A DNA stretch of 14,836 bases, taken from JAVWHP01 sp036639955 (GTDB lineage Bacteria > Bacillota_I > Bacilli_A > Erysipelotrichales > Erysipelotrichaceae). This document shows positions 1 to 7,796 of this stretch, one piece after another (position 1 is the first letter of the stretch; each line of letters begins with the position of its first letter). Location of the stretch: positions 1 to 14,836 of the forward strand of contig JAVWHP010000020.1 in assembly GCA_036639955.1 (NCBI GenBank). The letters run 5' to 3'. Made by a program: the position numbers and the translations under genes. The notes beneath the pieces are model-generated. The model saw nothing but the letters and a program-made list of their open reading frames with translations. It was not told the origin of the DNA and ran no database searches.

Positions 1-28
1 AATAAGAGTTATCTTATACATAATTATT

Positions 29-43
29 GACTTATAATAAGTC
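29..43. promoter_or_regulatory. Palindrome over a possible -10 element upstream of the first gene
   Basis: GACTTAT-A-ATAAGTC is a perfect 7-bp inverted repeat. Its centre contains TATAAT (33-38), a consensus -10 hexamer. A second inverted repeat, ATAAGA-gtta-TCTTAT, lies just upstream at 2-17. No good -35 is visible at 17 bp, and a start near 45 would fall inside the Shine-Dalgarno sequence (GAGAGGAG, 44-51), so promoter assignment is weak. An operator or the tail of an upstream terminator are alternatives. The palindromes are seen directly; the function is inferred. Confidence 0.3.
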
Positions 44-59
44 GAGAGGAGAACAGATT

Positions 60-449
60 ATGGATCAAGGTCACAGTAAATTATTAAAGTTTATGGGAGT
101 ATTAGAATTACTTGCTGGTTTAATTGCTTTAGGAGTTGCAGTTAGTGTAATTATGACTAAGAATCCTGATGTAGTTGCTTTTGCTGATAGAACAGCTATG
201 AATAAGGTTTTCATGTTTGCTTTACCTATTACAGAAATCATTGCTGGTTTAGCTGCCTTATCTTTAGCTAAAAAGCCTTCTAGTTATATGGTTTGTGTCG
301 TGCTTGGTATTATATTAATTGGTGTTGTTTGGGCTAGTTTCTTATTGATTGATAGTCCTAGTAATGGTGATTTAACTAGTCATGCTGTATCATTTATTTT
401 ACCTATCTTATATTTATTTGGTGCTTTCCAAAATAAGAAGTATATTTAG
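60..449 (+). CDS. Small four-helix membrane protein of unknown function
   Basis: The product is 129 residues and I do not recognise its family. Four hydrophobic segments are visible at about residues 11-32, 49-69, 75-97 and 108-124, joined by short polar loops, with a basic C-terminal tail. There is no cleavable signal peptide or catalytic motif. The first and second helices share a motif (LELLAGLIALGVA at about 15-27 and TEIIAGLAALSLA at about 58-70), so the protein may be an internal duplication of a two-helix unit. The start is placed at ATG 60 because GAGAGGAG lies 8 nt upstream. An in-frame TTG at 27 would add 11 residues but has no ribosome binding site and falls in a palindrome. The gene appears to be a single-gene unit closed by the hairpin at 506-543. 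The membrane location is a confident reading; no role can be given. Confidence 0.75.
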   Translation: MDQGHSKLLKFMGVLELLAGLIALGVAVSVIMTKNPDVVAFADRTAMNKVFMFALPITEIIAGLAALSLAKKPSSYMVCVVLGIILIGVVWASFLLIDSPSNGDLTSHAVSFILPILYLFGAFQNKKYI

Positions 450-505
450 TTGTTAAGAAAATTGGAAGTAATGAAGAATAAACAATAAGGAATAATGTAT
501 TATAA

Positions 506-543
506 ACAAAATAAGTCACTAGGTAACTAGTGGCTTATTTTGT
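506..543. terminator. Hairpin terminator after the small membrane protein gene
   Basis: A 16-bp stem (506-521 with 528-543) has one G-T wobble and the 6-nt loop GGTAAC. The right arm ends in the T-rich run TTATTTTGTTGT and the left arm starts A-rich, so it could stop transcription from both sides. It separates the first gene from uvrA. Confidence 0.8.
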
Positions 544-601
544 TGTAAAGATATACTAAAAGAAAACAGTTTAATGAATAGTAGTTTATGCCATACTATT
601 G

Positions 602-607
602 TATAAT
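602..607 (+). promoter_or_regulatory. Candidate -10 element for the uvrA operon
   Basis: TATAAT lies 24 nt upstream of the chosen uvrA start, just after the preceding terminator, where a promoter is expected. No convincing -35 hexamer is seen at 16-18 bp. Predicted transcription would start near 614, giving a short leader that still contains the ribosome binding site at 619-625. This is one element only, so it is tentative. Confidence 0.4.
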
Positions 608-630
608 ATTAGATGAATAGAGGTGTAACT

Positions 631-3453
631 ATGAAAGATGTAATTAGTGTTAGAGGAGCAAGAGAAAATAATTTAAAAAATATAGATGTTGATGTACCTA
701 GAAATAAGTTTGTTATTATGACAGGCGTAAGTGGATCAGGTAAGACATCATTAGCATTTGATACAATTTATGCTGAGGGACAAAGAAGATATGTTGAGTC
801 TTTATCAGCTTATGCTAGACAATTTTTAGGTAATTCTGAAAAACCTGATGTTGATTCTATAGAGGGATTATCTCCAGCTATATCAATTGATCAAAAGACT
901 ACTAGTAATAATCCTAGAAGTACAGTAGGTACAGCTACTGAAATTTATGATTATTTAAGATTAATGTATGCTAGAATTGGAGTACCTTATTGTCCTACAC
1001 ATCATGAACCTATTACTTCACAAACATTAAAAACAATGGTAGATAGAGTATGTGAAATAGAAGATAAAACTAGAATTCAAATATTAGCACCTATTATTAA
1101 AGACCAAAAAGGTACCTTTAAAGATCTATTAGAAAACTTAGCTAAAGAAGGATATGTAAGAGTTAGAGTAGATCATGAAATTAAATATTTAGAAGATGTA
1201 GAACCATTAGAAAAGAATAAAAGACATAATATAGATGTAGTAGTAGATAGAATAATTAAAGGTAGTGATCGAAGTAGAATAAATGATTCTTTAGAAACAG
1301 CCTTAAAGTTAGCTGAAGGAAATGCAATAGTTGCTTATGATAAAGAAGAAATATTATTTTCTAGTAATTATGCTTGTAAGTATTGTGGGTTTTCTATACC
1401 TAAATTAGAACCTAAGTTATTTTCATTTAATGCTCCTTTTGGTGCTTGTGAACATTGTAAAGGTTTAGGTATTACTCAAAAAGTAGATGTTGATTATTTA
1501 ATACCTAATAGGGATAAGAGTATTAATGAAGGTGGAATAATATATTATAAGAATATTATATCTAAGGATAATTTAGAATGGCAAAAGTTTAAGGTACTAT
1601 GTAATTATTATAATATAGATATGGATTTACCTATAAAGAAGATTAGTAAGAAGAACATGGAATATCTATTGTTTGGTTCTAAAGATATCATAGAATATGA
1701 TATCTTTAGTAAGAGTGGTAGTACTATTCATAAGGTTGAGTTTGTAGAGGGTATTTGTACTTTAATTGAGCGTCGTTTCTTAGAGACTACTTCTACTATG
1801 TCAAGAGAATGGTATGCAACATTCTTAGCTGAAGCTACTTGTCCAGTTTGTAATGGTGCACGTTTAAATCCACAAGCATTAAGCGTTTATGTTGGTTCTA
1901 AAAATATTAATGAGTGGACTAAAATGAGCGTTAAAGAAGCTCTAATTTATATGAATAAATTAGAGCTTACTAACCAACAAAAAGATATAGCTAAATTAAT
2001 CCTTAAAGAAATTAATGAAAGATTAAATTTCCTTAAGAATGTAGGTTTAAATTATTTAAGTCTTGATCGTTTAGCCGGTACACTTTCAGGTGGTGAAGCC
2101 CAAAGAATTAGATTAGCTACCCAAATAGGTTCTAGATTATCAGGTGTATTATATGTATTAGATGAACCTAGTATTGGTTTACACCAAAGAGATAATGATC
2201 GTTTAATAGAAACATTAAAGAAGATGAGAGATTTAGGTAATTCATTAATTGTTGTTGAACATGATGAAGATACAATGCTAGCGTCGGATTATATAATAGA
2301 TATTGGCCCAGGTGCTGGTATTCATGGTGGACAACTAGTTGCACAAGGGACTCCTGCACAACTTATGGAAAATGAAAATTCGATTACAGGCCAATATTTA
2401 GCAGGGAAGTTGAGAATAGAAGTTCCGACTAATCGCCGTAAAGGGAATGGTAAATGTTTAGAAGTAATTAATGCTAAGGAAAATAATTTAAAGAATGTTA
2501 GTGTTAAGTTTCCATTAGGAACGTTGTGTGTAGTAAGTGGAGTAAGTGGTTCAGGTAAGTCATCTTTAGTAAATGAAATATTAAGTAAAGGAATTATGCA
2601 TGCACTTGGTAGAGTTAGAATTAAACCAGGACTACATGATAAAATAAAAGGATTAAAATATATAGATAAGATTATAGATATATCACAAGATCCAATTGGA
2701 AGAACACCTAGAAGTAATCCAGCTACTTATACTGGAGTATTTGATGATATAAGAGATTTATTTGCTCAAACAAGTGAAGCTAAAATGCGTGGATATGAAA
2801 AAGGAAGATTCTCCTTTAATGTTAAAGGAGGACGTTGTGAAGCATGTCAAGGAGATGGAATAATAAGAATAGCTATGCATTTCCTTCCAGATGTATATGT
2901 AGAATGTGAAGAATGTAAAGGTAAACGTTATAATGAAGAAACACTACAAGTAACCTATAAAGGTAAGAATATATATGATGTGTTAGATATGTCAGTAGAA
3001 GAAGCTATTGAGTACTTCTCATCACTACATAAAATTAAACACAAACTACAAATACTTAAAGATGTAGGACTAGGATATATTAAACTAGGACAATCAGCAA
3101 CAACTCTGTCAGGAGGAGAAGCTCAAAGAGTTAAGTTAGCTAGTGAATTACAAAAACCAGCTACTGGTAAAACTCTATTCGTATTAGATGAACCAACAAC
3201 TGGTTTACATACACATGATGTAGCTAAGCTACTTGAAGTTTTACAAAGAATAGTAGATAATGGAGATAGTGTTGTAGTAATCGAACATAATCTAGATATT
3301 ATTAAATGTGCAGATTATGTAATAGATATTGGACCTGAAGGTGGAGATGAAGGTGGAACAATTATAGCTAGTGGAACACCTGAAGAAATTATAAAAGTAG
3401 AAGAAAGCTACACAGGAAAATACTTAAAAAAAGTATTGGAAAGAGGGAAATAA
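631..3453 (+). CDS. uvrA: UvrABC excision nuclease subunit A
   Basis: UvrA is the damage-sensing ATPase of nucleotide excision repair; it dimerises and loads UvrB onto damaged DNA. The product is 940 residues, full length for the family. Visible features in order: Walker A GVSGSGKT (32-39); first zinc module C249/C252/C273/C276; the CPVCNG motif (C404/C407); ABC signature LSGGE (about 485-489) and Walker B with D511-E512; second Walker A with K643; second zinc module C736/C739/C759/C762; second LSGGE (about 826-830) and Walker B D853-E854. Both ATPase units look intact. The start is taken at ATG 631, because AGAGGTG (619-625) sits 5 nt upstream and the N-terminus MKDVISVRGARENNL then fits the family. 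An in-frame ATG at 613 would add six residues but has no ribosome binding site. It is the first gene of a tight run with hprK, which starts 1 nt after its stop. uvrB is not in the window. Confidence 0.98.
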   Translation: MKDVISVRGARENNLKNIDVDVPRNKFVIMTGVSGSGKTSLAFDTIYAEGQRRYVESLSAYARQFLGNSEKPDVDSIEGLSPAISIDQKTTSNNPRSTVGTATEIYDYLRLMYARIGVPYCPTHHEPITSQTLKTMVDRVCEIEDKTRIQILAPIIKDQKGTFKDLLENLAKEGYVRVRVDHEIKYLEDVEPLEKNKRHNIDVVVDRIIKGSDRSRINDSLETALKLAEGNAIVAYDKEEILFSSNYACKYCGFSIPKLEPKLFSFNAPFGACEHCKGLGITQKVDVDYLIPNRDKSINEGGIIYYKNIISKDNLEWQKFKVLCNYYNIDMDLPIKKISKKNMEYLLFGSKDIIEYDIFSKSGSTIHKVEFVEGICTLIERRFLETTSTMSREWYATFLAEATCPVCNGARLNPQALSVYVGSKNINEWTKMSVKEALIYMNKLELTNQQKDIAKLILKEINERLNFLKNVGLNYLSLDRLAGTLSGGEAQRIRLATQIGSRLSGVLYVLDEPSIGLHQRDNDRLIETLKKMRDLGNSLIVVEHDEDTMLASDYIIDIGPGAGIHGGQLVAQGTPAQLMENENSITGQYLAGKLRIEVPTNRRKGNGKCLEVINAKENNLKNVSVKFPLGTLCVVSGVSGSGKSSLVNEILSKGIMHALGRVRIKPGLHDKIKGLKYIDKIIDISQDPIGRTPRSNPATYTGVFDDIRDLFAQTSEAKMRGYEKGRFSFNVKGGRCEACQGDGIIRIAMHFLPDVYVECEECKGKRYNEETLQVTYKGKNIYDVLDMSVEEAIEYFSSLHKIKHKLQILKDVGLGYIKLGQSATTLSGGEAQRVKLASELQKPATGKTLFVLDEPTTGLHTHDVAKLLEVLQRIVDNGDSVVVIEHNLDIIKCADYVIDIGPEGGDEGGTIIASGTPEEIIKVEESYTGKYLKKVLERGK

Positions 3454-3454
3454 G

Positions 3455-4399
3455 ATGAGCAAAAATGATACTAAAGTAGTAGTAAAGAATTTAAAAGAAA
3501 ATTTTAATTTAGAACAACTAACAGGAGATGAAGAATCTCTACAAAGAATTATAGAAATAGCAGATACTAATAGACCTGGATTAGAATTAGCTGGGTATTT
3601 TGATTACTCACAGGCAAAAAGGATTGTTATATTAGGCGATAAGGAAATCGCCTATATTAATACTATTAGTGAAGATAGACAAAGAGAGGCTTTTGATTTT
3701 ATAACTAATGAATTGACTCCTGCTATAATTATATCTAAGAATCATGCTTGTCCTAAAGTTATGAAAGAAGTTGCTAATAGTAAGAACTTTCCTATTTTAG
3801 TATCTGGTAATCAAACTACTAGACTTATAGTAGATTTAATTGCTTATTTAGATGAGATGTTAGCTTCTTATGAATGTTTACATGGAGGTCTATTAAATAT
3901 TTATGGTAAAGGTGTATTAATACGTGGAGAATCTGGAATGGGTAAATCAGAAATAGCTCTAGAATTAGTTAAACGTGGTCATCAACTTGTAGCTGATGAT
4001 CGCGTTGACTGCTACCGTATTCATAATGAAATTATAGGTATGTCACCTGAACTATTACAAGGAATGTTAGAAATACGTGGTATAGGAATCATTAATGTAT
4101 CTAGAATGTTTGGAGCAAGTACTGTAATGAGTAAAACCCATGTAGACTTTGTTGTATCACTTGAACGATGGGATCGTAACGCAGATTACGACCGCGTCGG
4201 AATAGAAGAAAAGAAATTTGAAAATATATTAGACGTTAATGTACCTAAAATATGCGTACCAGTAAGAGAAGGAAGATCTATGGCAGTAATTATAGAATCA
4301 GCTGTAACTAACTTCTCATTAACAGAAATGGGATTAGATAGCGCTAAAGAATTTGAACAAAGAGTACTTGATTTTATAGCTAAAAATAATCAAGCATAG
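3455..4399 (+). CDS. hprK: HPr kinase/phosphorylase
   Basis: This bifunctional cytosolic enzyme phosphorylates the PTS carrier HPr on Ser46 with ATP or PPi, and reverses the reaction by phosphorolysis that releases PPi. It is the sensor for carbon catabolite repression in low-GC Gram-positive bacteria. The product is 314 residues, normal length. The N-terminal domain spans about 1-130. The kinase core has H143 in CLHGGLL, the P-loop GESGMGKS (158-165), D181-D182 in LVADDRVD, the HPrK signature around EIRGIGI (206-212) and the C-terminal REGRSMAVI segment (271-279). All expected active-site regions are present. It begins 1 nt after the uvrA stop, with AGAGGG inside the uvrA 3' end as ribosome binding site, and ends in the ribosome binding site of lgt, so it is probably translated from the same message. 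A few blocks around conserved residues (near 4000-4015 and 4185-4200) use GC-rich codons such as CGC and GTC, unlike the surrounding sequence. Confidence 0.97.
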   Translation: MSKNDTKVVVKNLKENFNLEQLTGDEESLQRIIEIADTNRPGLELAGYFDYSQAKRIVILGDKEIAYINTISEDRQREAFDFITNELTPAIIISKNHACPKVMKEVANSKNFPILVSGNQTTRLIVDLIAYLDEMLASYECLHGGLLNIYGKGVLIRGESGMGKSEIALELVKRGHQLVADDRVDCYRIHNEIIGMSPELLQGMLEIRGIGIINVSRMFGASTVMSKTHVDFVVSLERWDRNADYDRVGIEEKKFENILDVNVPKICVPVREGRSMAVIIESAVTNFSLTEMGLDSAKEFEQRVLDFIAKNNQA

Positions 4400-4408
4400 G
4401 AGGGTATT

Positions 4409-5878
4409 ATGGAATTATTTCCAACAAGTAAAGTAGTATTAAGTATCGGAACATTAAAAATAACATGGTATGCATTATTCATAGTATGTGGAGCCTTTCT
4501 AGCATATTATTTATCAATGAAAACAATAAAGAAAATGGGCTATAAAACAGAATTATTTGAAAACTTCTTTTTAAATTTAGTACCATTATCAATAATTGGA
4601 GCACGCTTATGGTATGTAATATTTGAATGGAGTACCTATGCTAAAGACCCAATAAGAATATTTAAAATTTGGGAAGGTGGATTAGCAATTCATGGAGGTT
4701 TAATCGTAGGATTAGCCTATGGAGTATATTACTTTAAGAAACATTCAATAAATGGATTAAGAATAGCTGATGCAGTATTTCCTAATGTATTAATAGCGCA
4801 AGCAATTGGAAGATGGGGAAATTTTATTAATCAAGAGGCTTATGGAGAAGCAGTTAAAGAAAGCTTTTATAATGGGTGGCCAAACTTTATAAAAGAAGGT
4901 ATGTTAATTAATGGACAATACTATCAACCAACATTTATATTTGAAGCTATAGGTAACCTTATAGGTTTTATAATTATTAGAACAGTATATAAGAAGTATG
5001 GACGTAAAAAACGTGGAGATATGGCATTTGCTTATTTCACATGGTATGGTATGGTACGCCTGTTAGTAGAAAGTATGAGAACTGATTCTCTAATGTTAGG
5101 TAATATAAGAGTAGCACAACTTATAAGTATCTTATTTATTATATTTGGTATCCTAGGAATATATGGAATTTGGGATAAAGTATTTAAGAAGTTTTATCCA
5201 TTTGCTAAACAAAAACCAGTCGTAATCTTTGATTTAGATGGTACACTATTAGATACAGAACAACTAATATTTAATAGTTTTATCCATACATTTGAAGTTT
5301 ATAAACCAGAATATGAATTAACTAAAGAAGAATTAAAGAGTTTCTTAGGACCTACACTTTTACAAAGTTTTAGTCTTTATTTTGAAGAAGATATGTGTCC
5401 TGAATTAATTAAATGTTATAGAGATTATAATTTTGAACACCATGATGAGTTTGTTAAAAATTTTCCAAACTCAACTTCAACATTAAAATATTTAAAAGAT
5501 AATGAATACGATGTAGCTGTAGCTAGTAATAAACTTACTGCCTTAGTAGAACGTGGATTATTATGGTCTAAACTTGATAAATATGTTGATGCTGTAGTAG
5601 GATGTGACCAAGTAGAATTTCCTAAGCCTGCACCTGATTGCTTACTTAAAGTATGTGATTTATTATTAAAAGGACATGATGATGTAATATATATAGGTGA
5701 TAATAAGAATGATATTATAGCAGCTAAAAACTTAGGCTGTTATAGTGTAGCTTTTGCACCTAAAGGTGCTGAAGCTGAACTATTAGCAACTAAACCTAAT
5801 TTAGTAATTAAGAACTTAAAAGAGATTATTACTCTAGTAGAGGAGGAACATGAATGGAGCGACAATACGATATTATAA
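4409..5878 (+). CDS. lgt: Fusion of prolipoprotein diacylglyceryl transferase (Lgt) and a PpaX-like HAD phosphatase
   Basis: The 489-residue product joins two enzymes. Residues 1 to about 262 are Lgt, the membrane enzyme that transfers diacylglycerol from phosphatidylglycerol to the lipobox cysteine of prolipoproteins. It shows several hydrophobic helices, the HGGL motif (H95), the signature GRWGNFINQEAYG (R135, N138, E143) and the closing YGMVRLLVESMRTD segment. Residues about 272-489 are a HAD hydrolase: motif I DLDGTLLDTE (D275, D277), motif II VASNK, the motif III lysine in FPKPAPD and motif IV GDNKND (D431, D435). The cap and the GPTLLQSF segment resemble PpaX/phosphoglycolate phosphatases. 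In Bacillus, separate lgt and ppaX genes follow hprK, so this is a fusion of neighbours. The join shows no stop, start or ribosome binding site. Known Lgt topology puts its C-terminus in the cytoplasm, so the HAD domain should be cytosolic. The ribosome binding site AGGAGGG overlaps the hprK stop. The last 25 nt overlap trxB. Confidence 0.95.
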   Translation: MELFPTSKVVLSIGTLKITWYALFIVCGAFLAYYLSMKTIKKMGYKTELFENFFLNLVPLSIIGARLWYVIFEWSTYAKDPIRIFKIWEGGLAIHGGLIVGLAYGVYYFKKHSINGLRIADAVFPNVLIAQAIGRWGNFINQEAYGEAVKESFYNGWPNFIKEGMLINGQYYQPTFIFEAIGNLIGFIIIRTVYKKYGRKKRGDMAFAYFTWYGMVRLLVESMRTDSLMLGNIRVAQLISILFIIFGILGIYGIWDKVFKKFYPFAKQKPVVIFDLDGTLLDTEQLIFNSFIHTFEVYKPEYELTKEELKSFLGPTLLQSFSLYFEEDMCPELIKCYRDYNFEHHDEFVKNFPNSTSTLKYLKDNEYDVAVASNKLTALVERGLLWSKLDKYVDAVVGCDQVEFPKPAPDCLLKVCDLLLKGHDDVIYIGDNKNDIIAAKNLGCYSVAFAPKGAEAELLATKPNLVIKNLKEIITLVEEEHEWSDNTIL

Positions 5879-6768
5879 TTGTAGGTGGTGGACCTGCTGG
5901 GTTAAGTGCTGCTTTATATGCTAGTAGATCTAACGCTAGTGTACTAATTATAGAGAATGGAGCACCTGGAGGTAAACTACTAAATACTGATCTTATAGAA
6001 AACTATCCAGGCTATACTAGTATAAATGGAGCTGAACTAGCGCTAAGTATGTTAGGCCACGCTACTAGTTTTAATGCTAATATTATAAGTGATAAAGTAA
6101 TTAAAATTAATAAAGTAAATAACAGCTTTAACATAGAATGTAATAAAGAAAGTTATGAAGCTAAAGCTGTTATTATAGCTAGTGGTACTAAACCTAAATT
6201 AATGAATATTCCAGGAGAATTAGAATTCACAAGCAAAGGCGTATCTTATTGTGCAGTATGTGATGCACCATTCTATCGCAATAAAGAAGTAGCTGTTATA
6301 GGTGGGGGAAACTCAGCTTTAGAAGAAGCTGAGTTTCTAACTAGATTTGTAAGTAAAGTACATCTAATTGTAAGAAGAGATGTATTTAGAGCTGATCCTA
6401 TATATATAGATAAGATATTAGCTAATAAGAAGGTTGAAGTTTATTATAAGTCTGTTCCGATAATGATTAAGGGAGTAAATGATCGGGTTAGTAGTTTATT
6501 AATTAAAGATAATGATATGGAGAGAGATATACCTGTTAGTGGGGTATTTCCTTTTGTTGGTAATAGTGCTATTAGTGAGTTTGTTAATGATTTAGATATA
6601 ACTAATGAAGATGGTTATATAATAGTAGATAATGATATGAATACTAAAGTTAAAGGTATATTTGCTGCTGGAGATGTAATAGTAAAGAATCTACGACAAG
6701 TAGTAACTGCTTGTAGTGATGGAGCTATTGCTGGTCAAAATGCAGTTACATATATAAATAATAAATAA
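5854..6768 (+). CDS. trxB: Thioredoxin reductase (FAD/NADPH)
   Basis: TrxB passes electrons from NADPH through FAD and a redox disulfide to thioredoxin, in the cytosol. The product is 304 residues, usual for the low-molecular-weight class. It has the FAD-binding GGGPAGL (11-17), the redox pair C133-AV-C136 (CAVCD), the NADPH-binding GGGNSALEEA (150-159) and a C-terminal FAD motif, GIFAAGD, ending at D274. The phosphate-recognition segment reads VRRDVFR (arginines 174, 175, 179), where most homologues have HRRD. The arginines are kept, so NADPH use is still likely. The start overlaps the fused lgt gene by 25 nt in another frame, with AGGAGG (5841-5846) 7 nt upstream. An ATG at 5850 is out of frame and runs quickly into non-TrxB sequence. 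This is the last gene of the uvrA-hprK-lgt run; its stop lies inside the terminator stem. Confidence 0.97.
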   Translation: MERQYDIIIVGGGPAGLSAALYASRSNASVLIIENGAPGGKLLNTDLIENYPGYTSINGAELALSMLGHATSFNANIISDKVIKINKVNNSFNIECNKESYEAKAVIIASGTKPKLMNIPGELEFTSKGVSYCAVCDAPFYRNKEVAVIGGGNSALEEAEFLTRFVSKVHLIVRRDVFRADPIYIDKILANKKVEVYYKSVPIMIKGVNDRVSSLLIKDNDMERDIPVSGVFPFVGNSAISEFVNDLDITNEDGYIIVDNDMNTKVKGIFAAGDVIVKNLRQVVTACSDGAIAGQNAVTYINNK

Positions 6769-6803
6769 AGGGACTATAGCTATATGCTATAATCCCTTTA
6801 TTT
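6763..6803. terminator. Two-way terminator shared by trxB and the lysR-type gene
   Basis: An 11-bp arm (AAATAAAGGGA, 6763-6773, with 6793-6803) continues past one C-A mismatch into a 6-bp stem (TATAGC with GCTATA) and a 5-nt loop. A T-rich run follows on each strand. The trxB stop (6766-6768) lies in the left arm and the opposing gene's stop (6798-6800) in the right arm, so one 41-nt element ends both convergent genes. Confidence 0.9.
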
Positions 6804-7679
6804 ATTAAATAATGCTATGAAAGCTTTAGCTGCTACACTTAACGTTATATCGTTACGTGTAGCTAATGCAATTTTACGCATAGGCACTTCTTTAGTTAAA
6901 TTCAATTTATATAATGTTTTATTAGATAGATATTCAGAAGAGAATTCTTCTATAACACAGGAAACTCCTAGATTTATTTTAGCTAATTGAAGTAGTAGTT
7001 CATGAGAACCTAATTCTATTTCTGGATTTAGGTTTATACCATTAGATATAAAATAATCATCTAAGTAAGTTCTACTACTTGCTGTTTTTTCTAATAGAAT
7101 TAGGGGCATACTAGATAGTGTTGTTAAGTCTATTGGATTATCACTATACTTTTTATATTTAGATCCACATACAAATATATCATGAATATTAAGTATAGGT
7201 TTTATATTCAACTTGATGTCATCTATAGGCAAGTTAACAAATCCTATTTCTATATCTCCATTATTTAATAGTGCTTGGATTTGTTTAGTAGTTCGATTAA
7301 TGACTTCAAGATGAATCTTAGGATATTCCTTATTAAACTGTTCTAAATATGATAATAAGTATTTACTTACAAACGTATCAGCAGCTCCTATCTTTAATTC
7401 ACCATATTCTAAACTTTGTAGAGCTGCTATACGTTGTTGTCCTCGTTCAATCATATTTAGAGCAGTTGATACATGCTCATACAATGTTCGTCCTTCTAGA
7501 GTTAGTTCTACTCCTTTAGAAGTACGAGTAAAGAGAATTACTTGCATATTATTTTCTAACTGATGTATACTTTGTGAAACAGCAGACTGTGTAATAAAAA
7601 GCTTCTTACTAGCAGAAGAAAAACTTCCACCTACACAAACTTCATAAAAGATTTTATACCAGTCTAATTTAATATCCAT
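6798..7679 (-). CDS. LysR-family transcriptional regulator
   Basis: The product is 293 residues, standard for the family. The N-terminal winged helix-turn-helix is clear (about residues 5-65), with SFSSASKKLFITQSAVSQSI and the following LFTRTSKGVELTLEG wing. It is followed by a linker helix and a two-lobed effector-binding domain starting near residue 90 (GELKIGAADTF). Such proteins bind DNA as tetramers and usually control a divergently transcribed target in response to a small molecule. Here the divergent neighbour is the CofE-like gene, 117 bp away, which makes it the most likely target; the effector cannot be read from sequence. The start at 7679 is supported by AAGGAG (complement of 7687-7692), 7 nt upstream. 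The resemblance to CysL/CysB-type regulators is only general. It converges on trxB through a shared terminator. Confidence 0.93.
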   Translation of the reverse strand: MDIKLDWYKIFYEVCVGGSFSSASKKLFITQSAVSQSIHQLENNMQVILFTRTSKGVELTLEGRTLYEHVSTALNMIERGQQRIAALQSLEYGELKIGAADTFVSKYLLSYLEQFNKEYPKIHLEVINRTTKQIQALLNNGDIEIGFVNLPIDDIKLNIKPILNIHDIFVCGSKYKKYSDNPIDLTTLSSMPLILLEKTASSRTYLDDYFISNGINLNPEIELGSHELLLQLAKINLGVSCVIEEFSSEYLSNKTLYKLNLTKEVPMRKIALATRNDITLSVAAKAFIALFNK

Positions 7680-7716
7680 ATTAGTTCTCCTTATATCAAG
7701 TCTTAGAAATATTAAC

Positions 7717-7745
7717 TTTACTTATATATTATAATCTATTATACT
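7717..7745 (+). promoter_or_regulatory. Candidate promoter for the CofE-like gene
   Basis: TTTACT (7717-7722) and TATACT (7740-7745) are separated by exactly 17 bp and match the sigma-A consensus at 4/6 and 5/6 positions. Transcription would start near 7752, upstream of the 19-bp palindrome and the AGGAGGA ribosome binding site (7781-7787). Confidence 0.5.
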
Positions 7746-7765
7746 ATACAAGTAAATAACTACAA
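7738..7765 (-). promoter_or_regulatory. Candidate divergent promoter for the lysR-type gene
   Basis: On the minus strand, TTGTAG (complement of 7760-7765) and TATAAT (complement of 7738-7743) are 16 bp apart. The -10 overlaps the -10 proposed for the opposite gene, and the -35 runs into the palindrome at 7761-7779. This would couple expression of the regulator and its neighbour, as is common for LysR pairs. It is inferred from sequence only. Confidence 0.4.
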
Positions 7766-7779
7766 ATATTATATTTGTA
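7761..7779. promoter_or_regulatory. 19-bp palindrome, candidate operator
   Basis: TACAAATA-TTA-TATTTGTA is a perfect 8-bp inverted repeat with a 3-bp centre, located between the divergent promoters and the ribosome binding site of the CofE-like gene. It covers the proposed -35 of the lysR-type gene. It does not have the classical T-N11-A spacing of LysR sites about its centre, so binding by this regulator is plausible but unproven. Confidence 0.45.
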
Positions 7780-7796
7780 CAGGAGGAATCTTATAT

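Noticed and set aside
2168..2359. Minus-strand open frame inside uvrA
   Set aside because: It is antisense to the conserved UvrA ATPase region, has no ribosome binding site and has low-complexity composition; it is a shadow of uvrA.
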